This document shows, one piece after another, positions 7,840-16,614 of a stretch of 49,170 bases of DNA (the first letter of the stretch is position 1; every line of letters begins with the position of its first letter). Source of the DNA: Myxococcales bacterium (GTDB lineage Bacteria; Myxococcota_A; Polyangia; Fen-1088); contig JANXXE010000060.1 in NCBI GenBank assembly GCA_025350815.1, positions 1 to 49,170 on the forward strand, written 5' to 3'. The notes below the pieces were generated by a model. It did no database searches. It was not told where the DNA came from and saw only the letters and a list, made by a program, of their open reading frames with translations. The translations under genes and the position numbers were made by a program.

Positions 7840-8571
7840 ATGCTGGTTTTCCCCGCCATCGATTTGCTGGACGGCAAGGCCGTTCGTCTTGAACAGGGCC
7901 GCCGTGACAGCGCCAAGATTTATTCGACCAAGCCGTGGGAACTGGTGAAGGCCTTTGCCGATGCGGGCGCGGCCCGGCTGCACGTCGTGGACCTGGACGC
8001 GGCGTTCAGCGGCGGGGCGCAGAACAACCACGCAACCATCAAGGCCATCGCGAATGCCACGACGATGGACGTCGAGGTCGGCGGTGGTGTCCGGACCATC
8101 GAGGACTGCGAGCGACTGTTCGCGCTGGGTGCGCGTCTGGCCGTACTGGGCACAGCGGCGATCAAGACGCCCGAGATGGTCGAACAGGCCTGCGCGCATT
8201 TCCCTCGGCGCATCGTTGTGGCGGTGGACGCCCGCGCGGGCAAGGTCGCGGTCGAGGGCTGGCAGCAGGACACGGCCGTCGATGCCCTGGACATTGGCGA
8301 GGCGGTGGCGCGCGCCGGGGCGGCGGCGGTGCTGTACACGGACATCGGGCGTGACGGAATGCGCACGGGGCCCAACCTCGAAGCGACCGCCCGGCTGGCC
8401 AAACGCATCAGCCCCTGTCCCGTGATCGCGTCCGGTGGCGTCGCGCGCATCGAGGATCTGGACGACGTGCGCGGCACGGGCGCGTTTGCCGTCATCATCG
8501 GCAAGGCGATTTACGAGCGCGCCTTCACCGTCGAGGAGGCGGTCAAGCGCGCCTTCGTCAGGCCCCTTTGA
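7840..8571 (+). CDS. hisA: ProFAR isomerase (phosphoribosylformimino-5-aminoimidazole carboxamide ribotide isomerase)
   Basis: HisA opens the ribose ring of ProFAR by an Amadori rearrangement, producing the substrate of HisH/HisF. The 243-residue (beta/alpha)8 barrel has the catalytic Asp8 in [14 protein letters not shown], a second acid Asp130 in VVAVDAR, and the phosphate-binding motifs [10 protein letters not shown] (81-90) and TDIGRDGM (167-174). Its TGA overlaps the ATG of hisF (TGATG at 8569-8573), showing translational coupling. Confidence 0.96.
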   Translation: MLVFPAIDLLDGKAVRLEQGRRDSAKIYSTKPWELVKAFADAGAARLHVVDLDAAFSGGAQNNHATIKAIANATTMDVEVGGGVRTIEDCERLFALGARLAVLGTAAIKTPEMVEQACAHFPRRIVVAVDARAGKVAVEGWQQDTAVDALDIGEAVARAGAAAVLYTDIGRDGMRTGPNLEATARLAKRISPCPVIASGGVARIEDLDDVRGTGAFAVIIGKAIYERAFTVEEAVKRAFVRPL

Positions 8572-9356
8572 TGCTGGCGCGTCGGATCATCCCGTGTCTC
8601 GACGTGGACAGCGGGCGCGTGAAGAAGGGTGTGCGTTTCAAGGAACTGCGCGACGCGGGCGATCCGGTCGCCGTCGCCGCGGCCTATGACCGCCAGGGTG
8701 CCGACGAGGTCTGTTTTCTGGATATCTCGGCTTCGTCCGACGGCCGCGCCACCACACTGGACATCGTGCGCGCCACCGCCGAGCAGGTCTTCCTGCCGCT
8801 GACGGTAGGTGGTGGCGTGCGCAGCGTGGACGACGTGCGCCGCTTGCTGCTGGCCGGCGCCGATAAGGTCGGCATCAACACGGCGGCGGTGCAGGATCCT
8901 GATCTGGTGCGTCGGGCGGCGGATGCCTTCGGCAGCCAGGCCATCGTCGTGGCGGTGGACGCGCGCCGGCGCAGCGGCGGTGACGGGGGCTGGGAGGTCT
9001 ATACGCACGGCGGGCGCACACCGACCGGCATCGACGCCGTGGCCTGGGCGGAACAAATGGCCACGGCCGGGGCCGGCGAGATCTTGCTGACCAGCATGGA
9101 CCGCGACGGCACCCGAGATGGTTTTGACCTGGCGCTGACACGGGCCGTGTCGGATCGGGTTCCCGTGCCGGTCATCGCTTCGGGCGGGGTCGGGACACTG
9201 GAGCACCTGTACGAGGGCTTGGTGGCCGGTGGGGCCGATGCGGCCCTGGCGGCGTCCATCTTTCATTTTGGCGAATTCACCGTCGCTGAGGCACGCGCGT
9301 ACCTGCACAGCCGTGGGGTTCCGGTGCGGCAGGTGCCGCCCGCGTCCGCCGGCTAG
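8571..9356 (+). CDS. hisF: imidazole glycerol phosphate synthase, cyclase subunit
   Basis: HisF joins ammonia from HisH to PRFAR, giving imidazole glycerol phosphate and AICAR. The 261-residue barrel has both catalytic aspartates at the canonical positions (Asp11 in [16 protein letters not shown] and Asp130 in VVAVDARR) and the phosphate loops [11 protein letters not shown] and [10 protein letters not shown]. Compared with typical HisF it ends with a short Pro-rich tail ([10 protein letters not shown]). The start is the ATG at 8571 that overlaps the hisA stop. hisG, hisD and hisC are not in the window. Confidence 0.96.
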   Translation: MLARRIIPCLDVDSGRVKKGVRFKELRDAGDPVAVAAAYDRQGADEVCFLDISASSDGRATTLDIVRATAEQVFLPLTVGGGVRSVDDVRRLLLAGADKVGINTAAVQDPDLVRRAADAFGSQAIVVAVDARRRSGGDGGWEVYTHGGRTPTGIDAVAWAEQMATAGAGEILLTSMDRDGTRDGFDLALTRAVSDRVPVPVIASGGVGTLEHLYEGLVAGGADAALAASIFHFGEFTVAEARAYLHSRGVPVRQVPPASAG

Positions 9357-9419
9357 ACGCGGCCCGGTGTTTTTTGCGCGCGCGGCGACAAGCTGTAGCA
9401 GAATCGCAATAGCGGCGAC

Positions 9420-11186
9420 GTGACTTTAGACCTGAACCCAGAAGCTGTGTCGGTTCCGCACAACCTGGAACGCCAGGTGCAGGCGCTGCGCGCGTCGTGG
9501 CAGCGGGCCGACCGAAACGACCCGTCGGTGCGTGCTGATATCGATGCTGAACTTGGCCGTCTGCGCGAGCTGTGGCGCATGCGTCCCGATCTTTTTGGGG
9601 CGCCGGCGATCGCCACGCTGCGCGAGATCTCGTCGGCGGTGCGCGACGCGACGGTGCGCCCGCGCAACCCGACCGCCGCGGCGGCGCTGGGCGTGTTGCG
9701 GGACGTGTTTGGCTACGACCAATTTCGGCCCGGGCAGAAGGAAATCATCGAACGCGTTCTGGCGGGGCGCGACTGCGTCGGCATCATGCCCACCGGCGCC
9801 GGCAAGTCGCTGACGTTCCAGATCCCGGCGCGGTTGCTGGGCGGCACGACGCTGGTGATTTCGCCGCTGATAGCCCTGATGAAAGACCAGGTCGACGCCG
9901 TCCGCGAGGTCGGCCTGCGCGCCACGTTCATCAATTCCAGCTTGCCGCCCGAAGAACGCCGTGATCGCATCGCGGGGATCATCGCCGGCGCCTATGAGCT
10001 GGTGTACGCGGCCCCCGAAGGCATTGAACTTTGGGGGGGCAGCGTCCTCGGACGTGCGCGCCTGGGCCTGATTGCCGTCGACGAAGCCCATTGCATCAGC
10101 CAATGGGGGCATGATTTTCGCCCGGCTTATCGCAATTTGCACGGCCTCAAGCGGCGCTTCGGTGGCGTGCCGGTGCTGGCGCTGACGGCGACCGCCACGC
10201 CGGAAGTCGCGCGCGACATCGTCGACCAGCTGGGCATGGTCGAGGCGTCGGTCTTCCGCGGCAGCTTCTTTCGGCCGAACCTGCGCATCTCGGCCTACCG
10301 CAAGGGCGAAGAGGGCGGCGGCATCCGGAACCAGTTGCTGCGCCTGGTGCGCGCGCGCGCCGGCGACAGCGGTATCATCTACTGTCTGTCGCGCAAGGCC
10401 GCCGAAAGCACGGCCGAATTCCTGCGCGAACACGACGTGCGTGCGCTGGCGTATCACGCCGGGATGGAGCCGGGCGCCCGCACACGCGCGCAGGATGCGT
10501 TCCGACGCGACGACACCGACGTGGTCGTGGCCACGGTGGCGTTTGGGATGGGCATCGACAAATCCAACGTTCGCTACGTCATCCACCGCGACATGCCGCG
10601 ATCGATCGAGGGCTACTATCAAGAAATCGGTCGCGCGGGACGCGACGGCCTGGCCAGTGACTGCGTGCTGTTCTATTCGTGGGCCGATGTGCTGGCCTAC
10701 GATCGATTTAGCGACGACAACGTTCCGGCCGAGATAGCGAACCGCAACCGGACGCAGGTGCGCGAAATGTTCCGCATGGCCGACGAACGATCCTGCCGGC
10801 ACCAGTTGATCACGCGTTACCTCGGTGAACGCATCGACACCTGCGGCTGTTCCTGCGATGTCTGCGGCAATTGGGACATCCTGGCCGAATGCCGGCAAAC
10901 CATCACGAAGCGTGGCAGGCGCAGCCAATCCCCGTCGGTGGTGGAGATCGAGGCTGCGCCCATCGCCGACAGAAACGACGAACTGTTCTTGCGCCTGAAG
11001 AAACTGCGGCGCGAACTGGCGGACGCCCGTGGCGTTCCCGCCTATGTCATTTTCAGCGACGCGACCTTGCTGAAGATGGTCGAACGCCGACCACGTAAGG
11101 GCGCCGAGTTGCTGAAGGTGTCGGGCGTGGGGCCGAAAAAGTTGGCGGCCTACGGCGAGGCCTTTCTGGCCCTGCTGGCGGATTAG
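9420..11186 (+). CDS. recQ: RecQ family ATP-dependent DNA helicase
   Basis: A 588-residue superfamily 2 helicase (3'-5' in this family) used in recombination and repair. Visible features in order: an N-terminal extension of about 90 residues not found in short RecQ proteins; [14 protein letters not shown] (motif 0); Walker A MPTGAGKS (123-130); DEAH box at 221-224 within [17 protein letters not shown]; the second RecA domain with [27 protein letters not shown] and EIGRAGRDG; a zinc-binding cluster (CRHQ followed by CGCSCDVC); and a C-terminal HRDC domain. The start is the GTG at 9420, 63 bases after hisF, so it may be read from the his promoter. Confidence 0.93.
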   Translation: MTLDLNPEAVSVPHNLERQVQALRASWQRADRNDPSVRADIDAELGRLRELWRMRPDLFGAPAIATLREISSAVRDATVRPRNPTAAAALGVLRDVFGYDQFRPGQKEIIERVLAGRDCVGIMPTGAGKSLTFQIPARLLGGTTLVISPLIALMKDQVDAVREVGLRATFINSSLPPEERRDRIAGIIAGAYELVYAAPEGIELWGGSVLGRARLGLIAVDEAHCISQWGHDFRPAYRNLHGLKRRFGGVPVLALTATATPEVARDIVDQLGMVEASVFRGSFFRPNLRISAYRKGEEGGGIRNQLLRLVRARAGDSGIIYCLSRKAAESTAEFLREHDVRALAYHAGMEPGARTRAQDAFRRDDTDVVVATVAFGMGIDKSNVRYVIHRDMPRSIEGYYQEIGRAGRDGLASDCVLFYSWADVLAYDRFSDDNVPAEIANRNRTQVREMFRMADERSCRHQLITRYLGERIDTCGCSCDVCGNWDILAECRQTITKRGRRSQSPSVVEIEAAPIADRNDELFLRLKKLRRELADARGVPAYVIFSDATLLKMVERRPRKGAELLKVSGVGPKKLAAYGEAFLALLAD

Positions 11187-11202
11187 CCCAGACCGGGCCA
11201 GG

Positions 11203-11371
11203 AACTAGTGCACCGCCGTCGAAATAGCATCATCTTCGGCCGACGATCCGGCCCAGCCGCTTCGTTGCTCCTCCTCGCAATACCTACGGGTATTCCTCGT
11301 CGTCGCGCCTAGCCGCTGGCCCGGCTTGTCGGCCTCGGCATTGACGCTATTTCGACGGCGGTGCACTAGTT
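11203..11371. repeat. 169-bp imperfect palindrome with perfect 26-bp terminal inverted repeats
   Basis: The left end (11203-11228) and right end (11346-11371) are exact reverse complements over 26 bases; the outer part reads CTAGTGCACCGCCGTCGAAA. The symmetry continues inward with interruptions to a central AATACC-TACG-GGTATT hairpin at 11279-11294, so the whole element can fold into one long interrupted stem. It lies 16 bases after the recQ stop. The right arm contains the stop codon of the convergent GH43 gene. There is no U-tract and no open reading frame of its own. It may be a MITE-like or REP-like element, a two-way terminator, or both. Confidence 0.85.
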
Positions 11372-13042
11372 GGCGCGGTATTCGAACCAGTCGTAGTCGA
11401 CGGTGGCGGTGCTGGCCACGCCCTGGCTGGTGGCGTACATCCCCACGTAGGCGCCGGTGAACTGGCCGCCGGGGGCGCTCTGGTGGCCCAGGATCGTGCC
11501 GTCCGCCTTGGCCTTCATCACCGTCCACTGCTCGGGCTCGGTGGCGTAGGAAAAGATGAAGGTGGTTTCGCGGTGCCCCTCGATCTTCAGGAAGATTCCG
11601 CCCGGGGGGACCGTCGCTTCGGCCAGGATCTTCTCGGGTCCCGGACCGTGGCTAATCACGGACAACACCTGCACACCGCCCTTGCTGCCCTTGACCATCC
11701 GAATGTGGTGGTTGCCGTTGCGCAGCGCCAGGCCGGCAACATCGGTGTCACCGTTGGGCCGGAATTCCATCCGCGTGCGCACGGTGAAGTCGGCATCCTG
11801 GATGCGTCGTCCGATGAATGCCGGGTTTGCCAGGTCGTTGAGAGTTTCTTTCTTGAGGTCCATGCGCAAGTAACCACGGTGCTTGGTCATCGACCAGAAG
11901 ATTTCGTGCGGCGTGCGGATGAAGTTCCATTGTAGGTCAAGGCGTTTGCCGTCGAAGTGATCGCAGGCCGTGGGCACGGGGACATCGAAGACGGGCAAGG
12001 CGGGTCGTCGTTCGATGGTCAGGATGCGGCCCACCCCGGGATTCACCACCGGCCAGCCGTCGCTGTCCCATTTTACCGGCGTGAGAAAGGTTTCGCGGCC
12101 GAGGTTGCAGCAGTAGTCATCCACCCCGCGCATTCCGAGGGCGACCATCCACCAGTCGCCCGCAGGCGTGTCCACGAGATCGGCGTGTCCGACGCCGTGA
12201 ATGTCGAGACCTTGTCCGAATTGCCGGTGGGTCAGGATCGGATTCGAGGGATCAAGTTCGTAGGGTCCGGTGATGGACTTGCTGCGGCTCATCGTCACCG
12301 CGTGCGTATCGAAGGTGCCGCCCTCGGCGGCCATCAGGTAGTAGTAGTCGCCTTTTTTGTACAGGTGCGGGGACTCGGGGGCTGGCGCGAAACGGGCGGC
12401 GCCCTCGCCGATGTCGTGCACGGGCCCCACCAGCGTCATCGTGGCGAGATCCAGCTCTTGCAGCGTGAGGTAGCGGTGCCCCGAATAAGGCGCCGGGTCG
12501 GCGGTCCGGTTCGCGGTCATGTACGTCTTGCCGTCGTTGTCGAAGAACAGCGACGGGTGAATGCGCCAGAACCGTTCGGACAGGACGATCGGTTCGGACC
12601 AGGGACCCGCGGGATTCTTGGCCGTGACGATGAAGTTAATGTAGCGGGGGCGGCTTTGCCGGCTGACCAACGTGGTGATGACGTAAAACGTCCCGTCGTG
12701 GTAGCGGATGGTTCCGGCGTACACGCCGTCCGATGGGTTGACCTTATCGAGCGCGATTTGCGAAGGCCGGTCGAGCACGTGGCCGATCTGTTGCCAGCTG
12801 ACCAGATCGCGGCTGTGGAAGACGGGAAGAGCCGGGAAGTATTCGAAGCTTGAAGTGACGAGATAAAAATCACCGCCCACGCGGCACACCGACGGATCCG
12901 GGTGGGATCCGGTCAGGATCGGGTTTCGGAAGGTCTTGCTGTTGTCGGCCTCGGTCCCTGCGGCGCCCCCCAAGCCCAGACCGAGCAGCGCCAACGCCAC
13001 CACGATCCGCCCCGCGCGGGGCCGACGGCTGTAGTTCTTCAT
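11366..13042 (-). CDS. secreted glycoside hydrolase family 43 protein (beta-xylosidase/arabinofuranosidase type)
   Basis: A 558-residue extracellular or periplasmic glycosidase. The N-terminal signal peptide (RIVVALALLGLGLGGAAG) is followed by the GH43 five-bladed propeller: NPILTGSHPDPSVCRVGGDF with the general base Asp49, HPSLFFDNDGKTYM with the pKa-modulating region, and ESPHLYKKGDYYYLMAAEGG with the general acid Glu. A C-terminal beta-sandwich follows (from ~365, DHFDGKRLDLQWNFIRTP to VDYDWFEYRAN), as in GH43 xylosidases with a second jelly-roll domain. Its TAG stop lies in the right arm of the palindrome. It diverges from hisIE with only 32 bases between start codons. Linkage specificity is not determined by the sequence. 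Confidence 0.9.
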   Translation of the reverse strand: MKNYSRRPRAGRIVVALALLGLGLGGAAGTEADNSKTFRNPILTGSHPDPSVCRVGGDFYLVTSSFEYFPALPVFHSRDLVSWQQIGHVLDRPSQIALDKVNPSDGVYAGTIRYHDGTFYVITTLVSRQSRPRYINFIVTAKNPAGPWSEPIVLSERFWRIHPSLFFDNDGKTYMTANRTADPAPYSGHRYLTLQELDLATMTLVGPVHDIGEGAARFAPAPESPHLYKKGDYYYLMAAEGGTFDTHAVTMSRSKSITGPYELDPSNPILTHRQFGQGLDIHGVGHADLVDTPAGDWWMVALGMRGVDDYCCNLGRETFLTPVKWDSDGWPVVNPGVGRILTIERRPALPVFDVPVPTACDHFDGKRLDLQWNFIRTPHEIFWSMTKHRGYLRMDLKKETLNDLANPAFIGRRIQDADFTVRTRMEFRPNGDTDVAGLALRNGNHHIRMVKGSKGGVQVLSVISHGPGPEKILAEATVPPGGIFLKIEGHRETTFIFSYATEPEQWTVMKAKADGTILGHQSAPGGQFTGAYVGMYATSQGVASTATVDYDWFEYRAN

Positions 13043-13074
13043 CGGGACGTAGTGTAAACGTAGACGCAGCTGCC

Positions 13075-13785
13075 ATGTTCGGAATGATCGGAAACATAGA
13101 CGCCCTTCTGGCGGCCGCGACCTTCGATGCCAACGGCCTGCTGGCGGTCGTCGCCCAGGACGCCGCTACCGGGATCGTGCGCATGCAGGCCTGGGCCAAT
13201 GCCGAGGCACTGTCTGCCACAGCGTCGAGCGGACTGGCCACCTTCTACAGTCGGTCGCGCGCCGGGTTGTGGCAAAAGGGCGCGACGTCCGGGAACGTGA
13301 TGCGCGTCCGGCAGATGCGCCTCGACTGTGACGGCGATTCCGTTCTGTACATCGTCGACGCGGACGGGCCGTCCTGCCACACCGGCGCCACGTCCTGCTA
13401 CTTCCGCACGCCCACGGCGTCGGGCACGTTGGTCAGTGACGACGGCCCCGCCGGGGCGCCCGCTGCGATTCTTTCCAAGGTGGCGCAGGTCGTCCATGAG
13501 CGCGCGCAGGCGCAGTCGGGCAAGTCCTATGTGGCGTCCCTGTTGGCGCAGGGGTGGCCCAAGATCCTGGGCAAGATCACGGAGGAATCCCGCGAGGTCG
13601 TCGAGGCGTTGCCTCTGGGTGATGCTGCACACACGGCCCATGAGGCCGCGGACGTGATCTTCCACTTGTTGGTGGGCCTGGAGGCGGCCGGTGTCTCGGT
13701 GGACGCGGTGTTCGCGGAGCTGCGTGGGCGCTTCGGAACGTCGGGCCTCACCGAGAAGGCCAGCCGCGAGAACAAGCCGACGTGA
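13075..13785 (+). CDS. hisIE: bifunctional phosphoribosyl-AMP cyclohydrolase / phosphoribosyl-ATP pyrophosphatase
   Basis: Second and third steps of histidine biosynthesis in one 236-residue polypeptide. The HisI half has VRMQAWANAEAL, FYSRSRAGLWQKGATSG, the metal-binding DCDGDS (84-89) and CHTGATSC (Cys101, His102, Cys108). The HisE half (from ~130) has KITEESREVVEA and EAADVIFHLLVGL, the acidic metal-binding helices. It is separated from hisBHAF by recQ and the GH43 gene. Its stop codon overlaps the GTG start of the dinG-like gene by 4 bases (GTGA), so the two are translationally coupled. Confidence 0.95.
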   Translation: MFGMIGNIDALLAAATFDANGLLAVVAQDAATGIVRMQAWANAEALSATASSGLATFYSRSRAGLWQKGATSGNVMRVRQMRLDCDGDSVLYIVDADGPSCHTGATSCYFRTPTASGTLVSDDGPAGAPAAILSKVAQVVHERAQAQSGKSYVASLLAQGWPKILGKITEESREVVEALPLGDAAHTAHEAADVIFHLLVGLEAAGVSVDAVFAELRGRFGTSGLTEKASRENKPT

Positions 13786-15866
13786 GCGGCAGCGTCGCGT
13801 CGCCCGTCGGCGCGCCCGGATCCTCTCCGGTCGGCGATATCCTGAGGCCCGGCGGACCCCTGGCGGGGGCGCTCAGTGGGTACGAGGCGCGTCCGGGGCA
13901 GCAGGCCATGGCGGAGCGCGTGGCGCGCGCGCTGGAAAACGACGAGCGTTTGTTGGTCGAGGCGGGCACGGGCACCGGCAAGACCATCGCCTACCTGGTT
14001 CCGGCGATTTTGTCGGGGCGCAAGGTCGTCGTCACGACGGGCAGCAAGACGTTGCAAGATCAGATCGCGCGCATCGACATCCCGCGCCTGCGCGCCGTCT
14101 TGCCCGTGCCGTTCACATTTTCCGTCATGAAGGGCCTGTCCAACTACGTGTGCCTGCGGCGCTTTGACGAACACGCGCGCCAGCTGGCCCTGCCGGGCAA
14201 CGAGCCCGAGGATCTGCGGCGGGTGCGCGCGTGGATCGACCAGACCGCCTCGGGTGATCGTGCAGATCTCGACGATGTCGCGGACGATGCGCCCCTTTGG
14301 CGGGAGATCACGGCGACGCCCGAGACGCGCCTGGGATCGCGCTGCCCCTACTTCGAACGGTGTTTCGTCACGTCGATGCGTCGACAGGCGGCGACGGCGC
14401 AGATCATCCTGACGAATCACCACCTGTTCTTCGCCGACCTGGCGCTGCGTTCGCGCTGGCCCGAGGCGCAGGTGCTGCCGCCCTACGAGGCGGTGATTTT
14501 CGACGAAGCTCACCAGATCGAGGAGGTCGCGACGGAATTCTTTGGCCTGCATGTGTCCTCGCAGCGCCTGTTTGCTTTGGGGCGCGATGTAATGCGGACG
14601 ACGGCGATTCCGACGGCGGCCCCGCGCCTGGCCTCGGTCGCCCGTCGCATCCTGGGCGCGACCGAGGCCCTGGCCGAAGCCCTGCGCGACCGCATGCCAG
14701 CGCCGCGCGGGGGGGCCGACGAGGTGCGGGTCCCGGCGCCGGAGGATCTATGGGCGCCCGGTCCCGATCGCGAGCACACGCCGCTTGGCCGTTATCACCA
14801 ACTGGACACGGTGCTTGAGGAAGCCGCCGCGCTGTTCGATCGCCTGTCCGAAGAAGAGCCTGCGGGCGAAACGGGGGCCGGCGCGGCGACCAGCACGGGG
14901 CGCGCACCGTCGGCGGGTGCGGCCGCGGCTCTGGGGGGACTCGGCCGTCGCGCATCCGCCCTGCGCACGGAGCTCGGCCAGATGGTGGACACCGCGCGCC
15001 GGGATCAGATTCGCTGGATGACAGCGTCGCCGCGCAACGTAAGCCTGCGCGCGTCCCCGGTGGACGTGGCCCCGGTGCTGGCGCGCAGCTTCGATGCGCA
15101 CGCGGGCGCCATCATCTTCACGTCCGCGACACTGACGACGGCCGACGGCTTTGCGTACATGCGCCAGCGCCTGGGGCTGGGTGACACCGCCGCCGAGGCC
15201 ACCTTCCCGTCGCCATTTCGCTATCACGAGCAGGCGCTGATCTACGTGGCCGCTGATCTTCCTGAACCGTCCGAGGCGACCTTCCCCGCCGCCGCCGCCG
15301 AACGCGCTCTCGAGCTGTGCCGGGCGTCGTCGGGGCGCGCGCTGTTGCTGTTCACGAGCTTCCGCAATCTGCGCATCGCCGAGGAGCACTTGCGCGCGGC
15401 GGCGGCCTTCCCCTTGCTGGTGCAAGGCGAGCGCCCGCGACATGTGTTGCTGGAAAGTCTGCGCCGCGAGGTCGGATCGGTGTTGCTGGCCACGCAAAGC
15501 TTCTGGGAGGGCGTCGACGTCCCGGGCGAGGCGCTGTCGCTGGTGGTGATCGATCGCCTGCCGTTCTCTGTTCCCGACGATCCGCTGGTGGCCGCGCGCA
15601 TCCAGCGGCTGCGCGACGACGGCGCGGATCCCTTCAGTGAATACCAGTTGCCGCGTGCGGCTCTGGCGCTGAAGCAAGGCTTCGGGCGCCTGGTGCGCTC
15701 GCGCCGCGACACCGGGGTCGTGGCCATCCTCGACGGTCGCATCGCCCGCCGCCCCTACGGCGCAACCCTGCTGCGCAGCCTGCCGCCCGACTGCCCGCGG
15801 ACGGAATCGCTGGAAGACGTCAGCCGCTTCTTTGCGAGGGCGGCCGTGCGGGGCGCCCCGGGCTGA
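13782..15866 (+). CDS. DinG/YoaA-family ATP-dependent helicase with an altered Fe-S cluster motif
   Basis: A 694-residue superfamily 2, XPD-like helicase (5'-3' in this family). Features: EARPGQQAMAERV (Q-motif region), Walker A AGTGTGKT (61-68), DEAH box (241-244), TNHHLFFADLAL, and C-terminal helicase motifs including TQSFWEGVDVPGE and QGFGRLVRSRRDTG. The Fe-S domain keeps Cys124, Cys188 and Cys194, but the position equivalent to Escherichia coli DinG Cys194 is Arg183 (codon CGC at 14328-14330); spacing to the next two Cys (5 and 6) is conserved. A low-complexity Ala/Gly insertion lies near 365-385. The GTG start overlaps the hisIE stop. Which member of DinG/YoaA it is cannot be settled by eye. 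Confidence 0.9.
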   Translation: MSGSVASPVGAPGSSPVGDILRPGGPLAGALSGYEARPGQQAMAERVARALENDERLLVEAGTGTGKTIAYLVPAILSGRKVVVTTGSKTLQDQIARIDIPRLRAVLPVPFTFSVMKGLSNYVCLRRFDEHARQLALPGNEPEDLRRVRAWIDQTASGDRADLDDVADDAPLWREITATPETRLGSRCPYFERCFVTSMRRQAATAQIILTNHHLFFADLALRSRWPEAQVLPPYEAVIFDEAHQIEEVATEFFGLHVSSQRLFALGRDVMRTTAIPTAAPRLASVARRILGATEALAEALRDRMPAPRGGADEVRVPAPEDLWAPGPDREHTPLGRYHQLDTVLEEAAALFDRLSEEEPAGETGAGAATSTGRAPSAGAAAALGGLGRRASALRTELGQMVDTARRDQIRWMTASPRNVSLRASPVDVAPVLARSFDAHAGAIIFTSATLTTADGFAYMRQRLGLGDTAAEATFPSPFRYHEQALIYVAADLPEPSEATFPAAAAERALELCRASSGRALLLFTSFRNLRIAEEHLRAAAAFPLLVQGERPRHVLLESLRREVGSVLLATQSFWEGVDVPGEALSLVVIDRLPFSVPDDPLVAARIQRLRDDGADPFSEYQLPRAALALKQGFGRLVRSRRDTGVVAILDGRIARRPYGATLLRSLPPDCPRTESLEDVSRFFARAAVRGAPG

Positions 15867-15998
15867 TGGACCGCTTGTGGGCCATCGAGGTCAAAAGCGG
15901 ACGGCCGCGATTGGGGCCCGGCCTTGATCGGTTCGCGCGGTTTGTCCCTTGCCGAATTCTTCGAGTCGAATCCGGAGGACGTTCTGCAAGCCCTGTAA
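15866..15998 (+). pseudogene. 3' remnant of an AAA ATPase of the DUF4143 type
   Basis: Just after dinG, one frame reads MDRLWAIEVKSGRPRLGPGL, which is the PD-(D/E)XK-like EVKS block of DUF4143 C-terminal domains. A second frame, shifted, reads LIGSRGLSLAEFFESNPEDV and stops at 15996-15998, which matches the last residues of the same family. The two pieces overlap on the same DNA around TTGATCGGTTCGCGCGGTTT, which encodes LDRFARF in one frame and LIGSRGL in the other. The rest of the gene (AAA domain) is absent. This is best read as a decayed fragment, with the internal part lost by a deletion that also shifted the frame. Confidence 0.6.
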
Positions 15999-16014
15999 GG
16001 TGCACGGTCGTACA

Positions 16015-16614
16015 ATGGCCGCTGTCGTGTTCACCTCGATCCTCCTGGCCCTTGGCGCGTACGTCCTTGGCTCGATTCCCACCGGCGTTCTGGTGGCGCG
16101 GCGGCGTGGTATCGACCTGCGGCACGTGGGCAGCGGCAACGTCGGCGCCACCAATGTCGGGCGGGCGCTGGGCAAGGGTTGGGCGATCTTCGTGCTGGTG
16201 GGTGACGCCGCCAAGGGCGCGGTCCCGGTGTTGGCAGCCCAGTGCGCGTTTCCGAGCCACAGGCCCTGGACCGTGGCCGCCGTGGCGCTGGCGGCGATCC
16301 TGGGACATATGTTCAGCGCCTTCCTGCGTGGCCGGGGCGGCAAGGGGGTCGCCACGTCGCTCGGTGCCGCTGCGGCCATTGCGCCGCTGCCGGCCCTGGC
16401 CTGTCTCGGGCTCTATCTTCTTGTCTTTGTGACCCTGCGCTTGTCGTCGGTCGGCTCGCTGGCCGGCGTCGTGGCGTTTCCTGTGCTGCTGTTTCTTTTT
16501 GGCGACCGCCAGTCCGCATCGTTGACCTTCGCGGTGGTGATGGCGCTGCTGGTGATCTTTCGGCACAGGGACAACATCCGCCGCCTGATCAAGGGGACCG
16601 AGCTGCGGGCCTAG
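16015..16614 (+). CDS. plsY: acyl-phosphate:glycerol-3-phosphate acyltransferase
   Basis: PlsY transfers the acyl chain from acyl phosphate to glycerol-3-phosphate, the first committed step of phospholipid synthesis in most bacteria. The 199-residue integral membrane protein has the three conserved cytoplasmic motifs: GSIPTG (19-24), GSGNVGATNVGR (39-50) and GHMFSAFLRGRGGKGVAT, with hydrophobic helices between. I start at the ATG at 16015, since the first helix begins directly after it; the longer frame from 15949 runs through the DUF4143 remnant. The gene ends in a 4-base convergent overlap (CTAG) with the DUF1570-like gene. Confidence 0.94.
   Translation: MAAVVFTSILLALGAYVLGSIPTGVLVARRRGIDLRHVGSGNVGATNVGRALGKGWAIFVLVGDAAKGAVPVLAAQCAFPSHRPWTVAAVALAAILGHMFSAFLRGRGGKGVATSLGAAAAIAPLPALACLGLYLLVFVTLRLSSVGSLAGVVAFPVLLFLFGDRQSASLTFAVVMALLVIFRHRDNIRRLIKGTELRA

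Noticed and set aside
9426-10928. A 500-codon minus-strand frame opposite recQ, and a similar 513-codon frame at 19251-20792
   Set aside because: Both lie opposite clearly coding genes and show composition typical of antisense translation; no start site or homology supports them.
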